DNA of 35,597 nt. Source: DAIOFH01 sp036745875 (GTDB taxonomy: Bacteria > Planctomycetota > SZUA-567). Of this stretch, positions 24,167 through 33,219 are shown piece by piece. The DNA lies in assembly GCA_036745875.1 (NCBI GenBank), contig DAIOFH010000031.1, positions 1 through 35,597 on the forward strand, written 5' to 3'. Below the pieces are notes generated by a model. It was not told the origin of the DNA. It saw nothing but the letters and a program-made list of their open reading frames with translations, and searched no databases. Every line of letters starts with the position of its first letter. Position 1 is the first letter of the stretch. A program made the position numbers and the translations under genes.

Positions 24167-27100
24167 TCAATTTCCAGCCAGCCAGGAAAGGGAATTACGG
24201 ATTCCGCGATACAGCGTGGCCATCTCCAGGGCGCTCCTGAGGGAGAATTCGCCGGAGAAATTCTGCTTCACCTTCATGTCCTTGACGGTGAAGCCACGGT
24301 CGAACTTCACCATGATATCGGCGTTTTCATAGAACCAGCCGTAGTTCTGCAGGGTCATGCTTTCTTCCAGGCCCTTTTCGCGCCTGCGGATCTTCCTGCC
24401 CTTAATGTGGAAGACATTATCGTTCTGGGCGGTGAAATCGGCGTCGTTCAAGCAGAGGCGCGGCTTGTCCATATAGGGGCGGCCCTCATGGACGCAGAAG
24501 GCGGCGCAGTTGCCGCACTCGTTGCAGAAGTCGTCTATATGCACGATCTGCGTGCCCTGCGCGACGGCGAAATTTTCCCTGGTCGTCGAGCACAATTTCC
24601 CGTTCACCACGGCCAGTTTCGGCAGAGTGATGCTGAAGGGAGGAATGGAGTAATTGTAATTGGCGCGGTTCGGACAGACTTCGATGCACTTGCCGCACAT
24701 GGCGGAACACTGCAGGCAGCGCTTGGCTTCCGCCACCGCGTCGTTTTCGTCCAGCGTCTGTTCCACCAGGTCGAATCCCTTGCGATCGTCCAGCGGCCGG
24801 TGCGTTTCCCGGCAGGGTTCGGTTTTCCGCGCCCGGGCGATCCTTGCTTCCGCCAGTTCCGCGCCGGTGGGAAGCGGGGGTTCGGGGAGAGTCGGCAAAG
24901 TTACGGCCAGCTCGGCGCAAATGGCGTCGGCGGCGCGCTGGCCGTCGGCACAGGCCTGGATGACGATGGCCGGGCCGGTTACCGCATCGCCGCCGGCGTA
25001 GACGCCGCACTTGCTGGTGCGGCCGTTGTCAGCCGTCTTCACCCTGCCGCCCCTGGCGAGTTCCAGGCGGGTTTCCTTGAACACCGCCATATCAGACACC
25101 TGGCCGATGGCCGAAATGATGGAATCGGCTTCAATCGTGAATTTTTCGCCGGTTGGTTCCGGACGACGGCGGCCATCGGCATCCGGTTCGCCCAGTTTGG
25201 TGCGTTCGCATTCAAGCCCCGCGACCTTGCCGTCCTTGACGACAACCTTGACGGGCGCTGCCAGTTCCTCGAGGGTGTTTCCTTCTTCGAAAAGGAGTTT
25301 TATCTCTTCCTCGATAGCAGGCATTTCCTCGCGGGTGCGCCGATAGACGACCGTCGCCGTCTTGCCGGTCAGGCGGTTTGCGGTGCGGGCCGCGTCCATG
25401 GCGGTATTGCCGCCGCCGATGACCAGCACCTTTTTCCCGAGGTCGGGCTTCTTTCCAGACGCCACCTGTCCCAGCAAATCAAGAGCGGTCCAGACGCCCG
25501 GCGTGCTTTCGCCGTCGAATCCGGGAGGCATGTCCTTGGGGAAGCCGCAGGCAACATAGACCGCGTCATAGCCTTTTTCCAGGAACGTTTCGGGCGCTTC
25601 AGTGATTTTGGAGTTGAGGTGGATGTTTACGCCCAATTCGCGGATGCGGTTGATATCGCCGTCGACGACATCCCAGGGTAGGCGGAAAGTCGGCGCGATG
25701 GCCAGAATGCCGCCGGCGCGGTTGCGCGCCTCGAAGACATCGACTTCAACCCCGCCAAGGGCCAAACGCGCGGCGGCAGCCAGGCCGGACGGACCGGCGC
25801 CGATGACCGCGACCTTCCTATTGGCGGGAGCGCCCTTTCTGAATCCCGCCTTCCCCCTTGCCGCGACAAAACGCTTGATGTCGCGGATGCCCACCGCCTC
25901 GTCGTAATTCGCCCTGGTGCAGCGAGTTTCGCACAGGTGGGTGCAAAGATGGCCGGTAACACCGGGAAGCGGGTTTTTCAGCAGAATTGTCGCAAGCGCG
26001 CCGTCAAAATCACCACGCGCGGTCTGGAGCGCATAGGACGGCACATCCTGGCAGACGGCGCACTGCTCCATGCATGGCGCGGTGATGCAGTCAAAGAGTC
26101 CGAGTTCAGAGGACACCTTGGGGGGACCCTGGAAATACTGTTTCTTATAGCGCGGATTTTCCAAAGCTTCCGCCGCCGCGCATTCCAGAGCCGCATTCTT
26201 ATTGGCGGCGAATTCCTTGAGTGAATGCGCGCCCGCTTCCACCATCTCGGCTTCGAGGTTTTCCAGGCACTGGCCGACCCGGGCATAGCCGCCGGGCTTA
26301 AGGAGGTCCGAAGCCATGGTGACGGACAGCGCGCCACATGAGAAAATACGGCCCATGTTCCAGGCATCCGCGCCTGCGGAGTAGGAGACATTGAGGTCGC
26401 CGTCGAAGTCCTTGTTCAGCTTGTTCCACAGGTTCATGCTGATGGGATAAAGGGAGCGGCCGGACATGTACATTTCTTCGCCCGGCATAAGGCGTCGGTA
26501 GTTGTACATGGCGAGGGTGTTGGTGAGTTTGACCCCGAAGAAGCGGTTGTGCTTTTTCCCCGACTGTTTCATGGCCTTGATGATTTCGAGAGCCTGGGGG
26601 TATTTCAGGTCGTGGTCGAAAACGGCGTCCGGGATGGAAATGCCGGTATAGCCGAGGGTCTTGTTCAGGGTGGAACGCACGAAGTCCGCGCCCATCAGGG
26701 TCGGGTTCAGCTTGACGGTGAGGTTGAAGCCGCGTTCCTCCAGAAGATAGCGGGCGATGCGTTCGATTTCGTCCGGCGGGCAGCCGTGCATGGTGGAAAG
26801 GGTGCAGCTGTTGGTGAGGGCGGAGGGAACGTCGATGCCGGCGAACTCGGGGAAGGACTTGACGAGTTCGCTCATGTAGTTGTCGACGATATGGCCGGCA
26901 TCAAGCATGGTATCGATGAATTTCTGCATGCGGGGGTTTTTGATGCCTTCCAGGTTGTAGCCGACGCTGAGGTTGAAGATCACGCCGTCGTTGTCCACAT
27001 GTTCCCAACCGAGCAGGCGCTGCAACACGGGGATAAGCACCCAGGCCTTGACGTATTCCAGGATCGACTGCTCCAGCTTCAGCTCCTGCGACCATTCGGC

Positions 27101-27424
27101 GTTGTATCCTTCGTCCTCCATGTCGATGCAGGGACGGCCGAATTCGAGTTCGTCAAGAATCTGCACGGTTTTCAGTTCGATGAAGCGGGAACCGGTGAGC
27201 CAGCTGGCGAGGATGTTCTGCGTCAACTGGGTGTTGGGGCCGGCGGCCGGGCCAATGGGAGCCCCGAGCTTGTCGCCGAAAAGGGAAACGGCGTAGGGGG
27301 CATCGGCGCGGGGACGGTGGAACAGCGATTTATGGATGCCGAAAATACTTTCGTTTTCCTTGAATTCGCGAAGAATCCAGGTGAGCAACTTCTCAAAAGA
27401 CTGCGGCCGCATATGATAAGACAT
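24167..27424 (-). CDS. ygfK: YgfK, multidomain flavo-iron-sulfur oxidoreductase
   Basis: The 1085-residue protein starts with a dihydroorotate dehydrogenase-like barrel half (GAPIGPAAGPNTQLTQN, SNPTLM-like NPTLMG). A cysteine-rich GltD-type linker follows (CMEQCAVCQD, then CTHLCETRCTR). Next come an FAD site near residue 540 (AVIGAGPSGLAAAARLAL), an NAD(P)H site near 670 (VIGGGNTAMDAARTANR), and Fe-S motifs near 908 (CLQCSAMCGKCIEVCP) and 971 (CNECGNCAAFC). E. coli YgfK, once called a selenate reductase subunit, has about 1030 residues. In urate-degrading anaerobes it is a core gene, probably a reductase of a purine intermediate. The start at 27424 has GAGAGG upstream. Confidence 0.93.
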   Translation of the reverse strand: MSYHMRPQSFEKLLTWILREFKENESIFGIHKSLFHRPRADAPYAVSLFGDKLGAPIGPAAGPNTQLTQNILASWLTGSRFIELKTVQILDELEFGRPCIDMEDEGYNAEWSQELKLEQSILEYVKAWVLIPVLQRLLGWEHVDNDGVIFNLSVGYNLEGIKNPRMQKFIDTMLDAGHIVDNYMSELVKSFPEFAGIDVPSALTNSCTLSTMHGCPPDEIERIARYLLEERGFNLTVKLNPTLMGADFVRSTLNKTLGYTGISIPDAVFDHDLKYPQALEIIKAMKQSGKKHNRFFGVKLTNTLAMYNYRRLMPGEEMYMSGRSLYPISMNLWNKLNKDFDGDLNVSYSAGADAWNMGRIFSCGALSVTMASDLLKPGGYARVGQCLENLEAEMVEAGAHSLKEFAANKNAALECAAAEALENPRYKKQYFQGPPKVSSELGLFDCITAPCMEQCAVCQDVPSYALQTARGDFDGALATILLKNPLPGVTGHLCTHLCETRCTRANYDEAVGIRDIKRFVAARGKAGFRKGAPANRKVAVIGAGPSGLAAAARLALGGVEVDVFEARNRAGGILAIAPTFRLPWDVVDGDINRIRELGVNIHLNSKITEAPETFLEKGYDAVYVACGFPKDMPPGFDGESTPGVWTALDLLGQVASGKKPDLGKKVLVIGGGNTAMDAARTANRLTGKTATVVYRRTREEMPAIEEEIKLLFEEGNTLEELAAPVKVVVKDGKVAGLECERTKLGEPDADGRRRPEPTGEKFTIEADSIISAIGQVSDMAVFKETRLELARGGRVKTADNGRTSKCGVYAGGDAVTGPAIVIQACADGQRAADAICAELAVTLPTLPEPPLPTGAELAEARIARARKTEPCRETHRPLDDRKGFDLVEQTLDENDAVAEAKRCLQCSAMCGKCIEVCPNRANYNYSIPPFSITLPKLAVVNGKLCSTTRENFAVAQGTQIVHIDDFCNECGNCAAFCVHEGRPYMDKPRLCLNDADFTAQNDNVFHIKGRKIRRREKGLEESMTLQNYGWFYENADIMVKFDRGFTVKDMKVKQNFSGEFSLRSALEMATLYRGIRNSLSWLAGN

Positions 27425-27444
27425 GACCTCTCTCCTCTTCATTT

Positions 27445-28776
27445 TTAAAACCGTTCCCAAACTTTCCGGGAGCATTCCCTGGCCTTGGCGTAGACTTCCT
27501 TCTCATCGACCCCCTGCAGCTGGCGGTCCCGCATCAGCACCTTGCCGTTGGCGACCGTGGTGGTGATGCTGCGCCCGCTCGCGCCGAACAACAGGTGTCC
27601 GTTGATGTTCGCGTCGGTGAGTGCGGTGGGGGGAAGATAGTCGGAAACAATCACATCGCCGGCACAGCCGGGCGCCAGCCTGCCGACAGGCGTCTTGAAA
27701 TACCTCCCGGCGATGACGGCGTTGCCGGAGAAGAGCATCGCCGGGATTTCGGCCCAGGCAACATTGGGATGGCGGTTGTGGTGCTTTTGCAGGGCATTGG
27801 CCATTTTGAAGGACTGGAGCATGTCGGAGACATAGCCGTCAGTGCCAAGGCCGAGGAGGATGTCACGCTTGTACATGTCGAGGACGGGGCTGCAGCCGAC
27901 GGCATTGCCCATGTTGGATTCCGGGTTGTGCACGACGGCGGTGCCGGTGTCAGCGAGGATGTCTTTTTCCTTGTCGTCGATATGGATGCAGTGGACGGCG
28001 ATGGAACGGGGGCCGGTGATGCCGAAATCGCGGAAACGTTCCAATATGCGCTTGCCGTACTTCTGTTCCGAGTCGACTTCGTCGCCGGGGCCTTCGGCCA
28101 CATGGACATGGTAGCCCGCGTCCAGGCCGTCCATAGCCTTGGCGCACGCTTCGAGGGTGGCGTTGGAAAGGGTCATCGACGCATGCAGGCCGAACATCCC
28201 GGAAAGCATGTCGGAGGAATCCGCTGCGGCGTGGCGGATAAAGTCGACGTTTTCCTTGATGCCCTCGTGCATGATGGCCTCCCCGTCGCGGTCGGAGACT
28301 TCATAGCAGAGGCAATTCCTCAGGCCTGTCAATTTCGCCGCCTCCGCGATGCGGAGCAGGCTGCCCGTGACGGCGTTTGGGCTGGCGTGGTGGTCGATGA
28401 TGGTGGTGGAGCCGTTTTTGATGCAGTCGATCATGCACACGAGGGCGCTGTAATATGAGTCCTCGAGGGTGAGGGCCTTGTCCAGCCGCCACCATAGGCG
28501 CTCAAGCACCTCGTTGAAGTTTTCCGCCGCCGGGCCGCCCTTTCCCGGAAAAGCACGGGAAAAAGCGCTGTAATAGTGCATATGGGCGTTGATGAAGCCG
28601 GGCATGATTACGCCGCCCCGCGCGTCGACATACTCCGCATCCGGATTCTTCGATCGTAACGTCTTCGTCTCCCCCACTTCCTTGACCAGGCCGCCGTCGA
28701 TGAGGACCGCGCCGTCCGGGAAGTACGGGTTTTCGGGATTGCGGGTGATCAGTATTCCGTTTCCAACAAGTAACAT
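27445..28776 (-). CDS. ssnA: SsnA-type amidohydrolase
   Basis: A metal-dependent aminohydrolase of the chlorohydrolase/guanine deaminase superfamily. The 443-residue protein has H65-x-H67 (PGFINAHMHYY), the histidine in GYHVHVAEG, HCIHID and the metal aspartate in LGLGTDGY. SsnA is one of the conserved members of the anaerobic purine cluster; its exact substrate is uncertain, with deamination or ring hydrolysis of a purine-derived compound likely. GGAGG precedes the ATG. It lies 20 nt ahead of ygfK and 32 nt after ridA. Confidence 0.93.
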   Translation of the reverse strand: MLLVGNGILITRNPENPYFPDGAVLIDGGLVKEVGETKTLRSKNPDAEYVDARGGVIMPGFINAHMHYYSAFSRAFPGKGGPAAENFNEVLERLWWRLDKALTLEDSYYSALVCMIDCIKNGSTTIIDHHASPNAVTGSLLRIAEAAKLTGLRNCLCYEVSDRDGEAIMHEGIKENVDFIRHAAADSSDMLSGMFGLHASMTLSNATLEACAKAMDGLDAGYHVHVAEGPGDEVDSEQKYGKRILERFRDFGITGPRSIAVHCIHIDDKEKDILADTGTAVVHNPESNMGNAVGCSPVLDMYKRDILLGLGTDGYVSDMLQSFKMANALQKHHNRHPNVAWAEIPAMLFSGNAVIAGRYFKTPVGRLAPGCAGDVIVSDYLPPTALTDANINGHLLFGASGRSITTTVANGKVLMRDRQLQGVDEKEVYAKARECSRKVWERF

Positions 28777-28808
28777 GGCTTGACCTCCTGCGTGCTGAAG
28801 CTTTAAGC

Positions 28809-29189
28809 CTATTTAGTGGCAATAAGTTCTATTTCGACCTTTGCGCCCATGGGAAGAGCGGCAACGGCATAGCAGCTGCGCGCCGGATAGGGCTGGGAAA
28901 AGAAGGTCGCATACACTTCGTTCACGGCGGCGAAATCGTTTATGTCGACGAGAAAGACGGTTGCCTTCACGACCTTGTCCATGCCGCTCCCCGCCTGCTC
29001 CAAAATCGCCTTGAGATTTGTGAGAGCCTGCCTCGCCGCATCCTTGATGTCGGCGGGCATGGTCTTGTCGGCGGGATTGAGGGGCAGAGCGCCGGAGGTG
29101 AATATCAGGTCGCCGACCGCTATGGCCTGGGAATACGGTCCCACCGCGCCGGGAGCATTCGGGGTGTCGATTCGTTCGAGCGAGGGCAT
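28809..29189 (-). CDS. ridA: RidA family enamine/imine deaminase
   Basis: Hydrolyses reactive enamines such as 2-aminoacrylate to keto acids and ammonia. The 126-residue protein is the full YjgF/YER057c/UK114 length, with GPYSQAIAVGDLIFTSGALP near the start, DINDFAAVNEVY, and the catalytic arginine R104 in PARSCYAVAALPMGAKVEIE. A diaminopropionate ammonia-lyase (ygeX), which makes 2-aminoacrylate, is encoded 2.7 kb away in the divergent unit, so the pairing makes chemical sense. It is the second gene of the arcC operon. Confidence 0.95.
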   Translation of the reverse strand: MPSLERIDTPNAPGAVGPYSQAIAVGDLIFTSGALPLNPADKTMPADIKDAARQALTNLKAILEQAGSGMDKVVKATVFLVDINDFAAVNEVYATFFSQPYPARSCYAVAALPMGAKVEIELIATK

Positions 29190-29230
29190 GTCTTTCTCCT
29201 TTTCAACCAGAAAATATAGATAAAAAGCGA

Positions 29231-30169
29231 CTACTGAGAGATGACGGTTCCGGTTTTGCCCGCCAGGCCGTCTTCGGCTTTTTCCAGCAGGGTGATAAGG
29301 GCTTTGCGGCCGGGCCGGCTGGCGGCGAACTCCATGGCGGCCTGGACTTTCGGCAACATGCTGCCGGGGGCGAACTGTCCTTCGTCGACGTAGCGCTGCG
29401 CTTCCTCGAGATTGATATGGTCGAGCCAGCGTTCGTTTTCCTTGCGGAAATTGACAGCCACTTTTTCCACAGCGGTGAGGATGACGAGGAAATCGGCATC
29501 GATGATTTCGGCAAGCTTCGCAGAAGCGAGGTCCTTGTCCACGACCGCTCCGACGCCCTTCAGGTGGTGACGTCCCTGGCGTATGACCGGGATGCCGCCG
29601 CCGCCCGCGGCGATGACGGTCTGGCCGGCGTTCAGGAGGGTCATCACCACGTCCTTTTCAATGATATCGATCGGTTTGGGGCTGGCAACCACCCGCCTCC
29701 AGCCACGGCCGGAATCTTCGACCATGGTGAAGCCGTGCGCCGTCATTTCCCGGGCCTCTTCTTCGGTGCAGAACGCGCCGATCGGTTTGGTCGGTTTGTC
29801 GAAAGCCGGGTCGTTCTCGTCGACAAGGGTTTGGGTGATGATGGAGGTGACGGCAAGGTCGCGCCCTCGGTCGGCGAGTTCCTCGCGGAGCGCGTTTTGC
29901 AGGTCATAGCCAATGTAGCCCTGGCTCATGGCGACGCAAACAGACATCGGGATAAGGGGAATGGTGGATTCCAGCTTGTGGGCCGCAGCCATGGCGGCGT
30001 TGATCATGCCAACCTGCGGGCCGTTGCCGTGGGCGATCACCAGTTCGTCCCCGCTCATAAGAAGTCCGGCGATGGCTTTGGCGGTGATTTTTACAGCCTT
30101 CATCTGTTCATCTAGGGTGTTGCCGAGTGCATTGCCGCCCAAAGCAAGTACGATCCTGCGTTTAGACAT
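29231..30169 (-). CDS. arcC: Carbamate kinase
   Basis: Turns carbamoyl phosphate and ADP into ATP, CO2 and ammonia. The 312-residue protein has the family blocks VLALGGNALGN, AHGNGPQVGMIN, VAAGGGGIPV and VDKDLASAKLAE. GGAAGGAT lies ahead of the ATG. It is the first gene of the operon that continues with ridA, ssnA, ygfK and the permease. Together with the carbamoyltransferase YgeW it would recover energy from purine breakdown, as for YqeA in E. coli. Confidence 0.95.
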   Translation of the reverse strand: MSKRRIVLALGGNALGNTLDEQMKAVKITAKAIAGLLMSGDELVIAHGNGPQVGMINAAMAAAHKLESTIPLIPMSVCVAMSQGYIGYDLQNALREELADRGRDLAVTSIITQTLVDENDPAFDKPTKPIGAFCTEEEAREMTAHGFTMVEDSGRGWRRVVASPKPIDIIEKDVVMTLLNAGQTVIAAGGGGIPVIRQGRHHLKGVGAVVDKDLASAKLAEIIDADFLVILTAVEKVAVNFRKENERWLDHINLEEAQRYVDEGQFAPGSMLPKVQAAMEFAASRPGRKALITLLEKAEDGLAGKTGTVISQ

Positions 30170-30242
30170 GATGGCATCCTTCCGTATTCTGAATGGTTTA
30201 TGGTAACCGCGAAAAAGCGGCCTTATATTGCGATCAAAATTC

Positions 30243-30349
30243 CTAGCGCGTTTTCGGAAATGACAGGCCCCTTACTGCGTTTTCCGGCACAACTATGCCA
30301 AGCCAAAACGCGCAAAAGGAAGGGCCAACCTTTTCAGAAAACGCTATAG
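30243..30349. repeat. Long imperfect palindrome, possible mobile or structured element
   Basis: About 107 bp that fold back on themselves. TAGCGCGTTTTCGGAAA at the left matches inverted TTTTCAGAAAACGCTA at the right. Inside these GGCCCCTT meets AAGGAAGGGCC, and GCGTTTTCCGGC meets GCCAAAACGCGC around a central loop. It lies about 75 bp upstream of arcC. It may be a small non-autonomous palindromic repeat or a structured RNA. No second copy was noticed in the window. Confidence 0.5.
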
Positions 30350-31136
30350 TACAGTGCTCGGCGCGGCGGGAAGGTGATTGACGGCGATTCGAAAACTGGT
30401 TCTGATGCCGTCGGGCTTATGTGGTTGGGGCCGGAGACTACGGCGAAAAACTTTTGCCTGCCGGGTCGTTTTGAGTTAACTATTGGATATTCTATCCTAA
30501 CCTCATTCCTTTTTCAACATTTTTTTAGAGAAAAAAAATATTTTTTAGCAAACATATCCTGGATGCGATTTTGGCTCGTGGATTTTAATGTAATATACGT
30601 ATTAGCGATGAGATTCGCCTGCCACCCCCGCCCTAACCTCCCCATTAAGGACAAGGGGCATTATGTGTGGATTTTTCGCCCTGGGCGCTCGGATACGACA
30701 ATAAATAAACAGCACTCTGCAAAATACCCGTCACGCCAGGTGTGCATTGAATGCCCGCGCACGTCCCCAAAAAGAGGTGGAGTTGAAGTGAAGTGAAGAA
30801 AAATCAACCATTTCTTAAAAGCACGCATTGCCGCCTTTTCATTTCTCTAGGGCATGCGCTCAGGGTCTCCGGCGCATTTTTACAATCGTACATGCTATCT
30901 GAATCCGTTCTTGACTAAGTTCGCTTCCCTTTTTATACTTAAAAATATTATTTAGCCCTTACTCTTTTTTAGAATTCGTATAAATTCCTTGCTGTCGATC
31001 CGCATTTGCGGCACTATTTTGATCTGGGCGACGGAAATTGTTATTGCATAACCATATGATTTTCATGTGGATAAGTACGAAAAAAGAAAAAGCGGTTCAT
31101 CCTTATCTAAAAATTATTTTTTTTATCAAAAAAATA
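30350..31136. other. AT-rich intergenic region with no convincing gene
   Basis: Nearly 800 bp between the divergent arcC and YheO-like genes. It holds a small dyad GGATA-TTC-TATCC near 30485, a REP-like GC patch (CCCCCGCCCTAACCTCCCC, around 30625) with a CCCC/GGGG hairpin, and long A/T tracts near 30510-30560 and 31110-31135. A 140-codon open frame at 30374-30796 has no ribosome site and an unlikely composition. No tRNA was seen. It may contain operon promoters and remnants of repeats. Confidence 0.5.
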
Positions 31137-31165
31137 TTTGAAATTCAAAACAAATACTGTATACT
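31137..31165 (+). promoter_or_regulatory. Promoter and palindromic operator of the YheO-type regulator operon
   Basis: TTGAAA (31138-31143) and TATACT (31160-31165) are 16 bp apart, with A/T tracts just upstream resembling an UP element. The palindrome TTTGAA-A-TTCAAA (31137-31149) covers the -35 box, a position that would allow repression, perhaps by the regulator encoded directly downstream. The boxes are seen; autoregulation is inferred. Confidence 0.6.
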
Positions 31166-31222
31166 GGAGGCATAAAAGGTTGGCGACCTCCGGTAACCTG
31201 CGAACAAAAGGAGAGTCACCCC

Positions 31223-31861
31223 ATGAACGGTACGGAACATATCGACTTCTTGAAAAGACTGGCTAAAGGCATCGCCGCCCTGTTTGGCGAAAACTGCGAA
31301 GTAACAGTGCATGACCTCAAGAAAGGATACGAAAAAAGCATCGTCGCCATCGAAAACGGCCATGTCACCGGACGCCACGTCGGAGACGGCTCTTCCGAGG
31401 TGGTGCTGCACGCCCTGAAGGAGCGCGACCATTCCAAGGTCGAGGACGACTACAACTACCTCGCCCGCACGAAGAACGGCCGCATCCTCAAGTCGAGCAC
31501 CATATTCGTGCGCGATAAAAAAGGCGCGATCGTCTCCCTCTTCGGCGTCAACTACGACATCACCGATATGGTCATGGCCAAGAACGCCCTGGAAGTAGCG
31601 ATCAACACCCGTGAAGCGAAAAAAGGCGCAGCCGCCGCAATCACCTCGAACGTCAATGATCTTCTTGATCAGCTCATTGCCGAAGCGGACGAGCACGTTG
31701 GCAAGCCGATAGCCATGATGACCAAGGAAGACAAGATCAAGGCTATCCAGTTCCTCAACGACTCCGGCGCATTCCTGGTCAAAAAGGCCGGTGACAAGGT
31801 ATCCAGGCATTACGACATCTCGAAATATACGTTGTACAACTACATGGGTTCTGAAGACTAG
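31223..31861 (+). CDS. YheO/DauR-type PAS and helix-turn-helix regulator
   Basis: The 212-residue protein has an N-terminal YheO-like PAS domain (about 5-115: FLKRLAKGIAALFGENCEVTVHDL, then GHVTGRHVGDG and SLFGVNYDIT). A C-terminal helix-turn-helix of the HTH_22 type follows (about 145-208: MTKEDKIKAIQFLNDSGAF, VSRHYDISKYTLYNYM). It likely senses a small metabolite and controls the purine genes. AAAAGGAGA lies ahead of the ATG. It is first in the plus-strand unit and divergent from the arcC operon, the usual place for a local regulator. The ligand is unknown. Confidence 0.88.
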   Translation: MNGTEHIDFLKRLAKGIAALFGENCEVTVHDLKKGYEKSIVAIENGHVTGRHVGDGSSEVVLHALKERDHSKVEDDYNYLARTKNGRILKSSTIFVRDKKGAIVSLFGVNYDITDMVMAKNALEVAINTREAKKGAAAAITSNVNDLLDQLIAEADEHVGKPIAMMTKEDKIKAIQFLNDSGAFLVKKAGDKVSRHYDISKYTLYNYMGSED

Positions 31862-31941
31862 GCTCGCTGAAGGTTCCGATTCGCGCATCCCCTGCCGAAC
31901 GAACGCCACGGCGCAGCCACTGGCATCCGGAAGGAGGAGGT

Positions 31942-33168
31942 ATGAGCTCTGAATTGAAATGGGTCGGGAACTCAATGCCCAAGACCGGCGCGGACAAGCA
32001 ACTTGCCCTCATGGCGCCAAAGGAAATTGAAAAAGTCCGCCGCTTCCACGCGTCCTTTCCCCAGTACTCGATGACGCCCCTCGCCCGTCTCGACAAGCTG
32101 GCGGCCAAGCTCGGCCTCGGCGGCATCTACGTCAAGGACGAATCCTACCGCTTCGGCCTGAACGCCTTCAAGGTCCTCGGCGGCTCCTTCGCCATGGCCA
32201 AGTTCATCTCGCAGCGCACCGGCAGGGACATAGCCGACCTCGGCTATGAGCAGCTCACCTCCCCCGCCGTCAAGAAGGAACTCGGAGACTACACCTTCTT
32301 CAGCGCCACCGACGGCAACCACGGCCGCGGCGTCGCCTGGGCCGCAAACCAGATCAAGCAGCACAGCGTGATCTATATGCCCAAGGGATCTTCCGCGACG
32401 CGCCTTGAAAACATCAGGAAGGAAGGCTCCAACGCCTCCATCGTCGACATGAACTACGACGACGCGGTCCGCCTCGCCACCGCGGAAAGCGCCAAGACCC
32501 CCAACAGCGTCGTCATCCAGGACACCGCCTGGGCGGGCTACGAGGAAATACCCGGCTGGGTCATGCAGGGTTACGGCACCATGGCCCTCGAAGCTGTCGA
32601 ACAACTCAAGGCCGCCGGCGTCGAGCGCCCCACCCACATCTTCGTGCAGGCGGGCGTCGGCTCCCTCGCCGGTGCGGTCCAGGGCTTCTTCGCCAACTAC
32701 TACCCGGACAACGTCCCCGTCACCACCGTCGTCGAAGCGGCTGCGGCGGACTGCATCTACCGTTCCGCCCTCAAGGCCGACGGCGGCGTCGTGAATGTCG
32801 GCGGCGACCTCGTGACCATCATGGCCGGCCTCGCCTGCGGCGAAGCCAACACCATCTCCTGGGAGATCCTGAAGGACAAGACCTCGTTCTTCGTCTCGCT
32901 CCCGGACTACGCGGCTGCCTGGGCCATGCGTGTCATGAGCGCCCCCCTCGCCGGCGACACGCGGGTGATATCCGGGGAAAGCGGCGCGGCTGGCCTCGGC
33001 GCACTCCTCGACGCCCTCGCCAACCCGGCCCTCGCCGACTTCAAGAAGGCCCTCGGCCTCAACGAATCCTCCCGCGTGCTGTTTTTCAGCACCGAAGGGG
33101 ATACCGATCCCGAGCAGTATGAAAAAATCGTCTGGGACGGGCAGTACCCGGTTCCCTTTAAAAAATAA
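31942..33168 (+). CDS. ygeX: Diaminopropionate ammonia-lyase
   Basis: A PLP enzyme that splits 2,3-diaminopropionate into pyruvate and two ammonia. The 408-residue protein carries the PLP lysine K77 in RFGLNAFKVLGG, the same number as in the E. coli enzyme, and the phosphate/glycine loop in QAGVGSLAGAVQG. GGAAGGAGGAGG gives a very strong ribosome site. In anaerobic purine breakdown diaminopropionate is taken to be the product of ring opening that is split here. C-ending codons dominate, as in ygeY and ygeW, which suggests high expression. Confidence 0.96.
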   Translation: MSSELKWVGNSMPKTGADKQLALMAPKEIEKVRRFHASFPQYSMTPLARLDKLAAKLGLGGIYVKDESYRFGLNAFKVLGGSFAMAKFISQRTGRDIADLGYEQLTSPAVKKELGDYTFFSATDGNHGRGVAWAANQIKQHSVIYMPKGSSATRLENIRKEGSNASIVDMNYDDAVRLATAESAKTPNSVVIQDTAWAGYEEIPGWVMQGYGTMALEAVEQLKAAGVERPTHIFVQAGVGSLAGAVQGFFANYYPDNVPVTTVVEAAAADCIYRSALKADGGVVNVGGDLVTIMAGLACGEANTISWEILKDKTSFFVSLPDYAAAWAMRVMSAPLAGDTRVISGESGAAGLGALLDALANPALADFKKALGLNESSRVLFFSTEGDTDPEQYEKIVWDGQYPVPFKK

Positions 33169-33219
33169 ATCTGTGCACTGTGTTGCACCGAGAAAGACTT
33201 TACAGGAAGGAAAAAGGAC

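Noticed and set aside
30374..30796. 140-codon open frame in the long intergenic region
   Set aside because: No ribosome site, AT-rich skewed composition and a REP-like GC patch translated as HPRPNLP. It looks like non-coding DNA.
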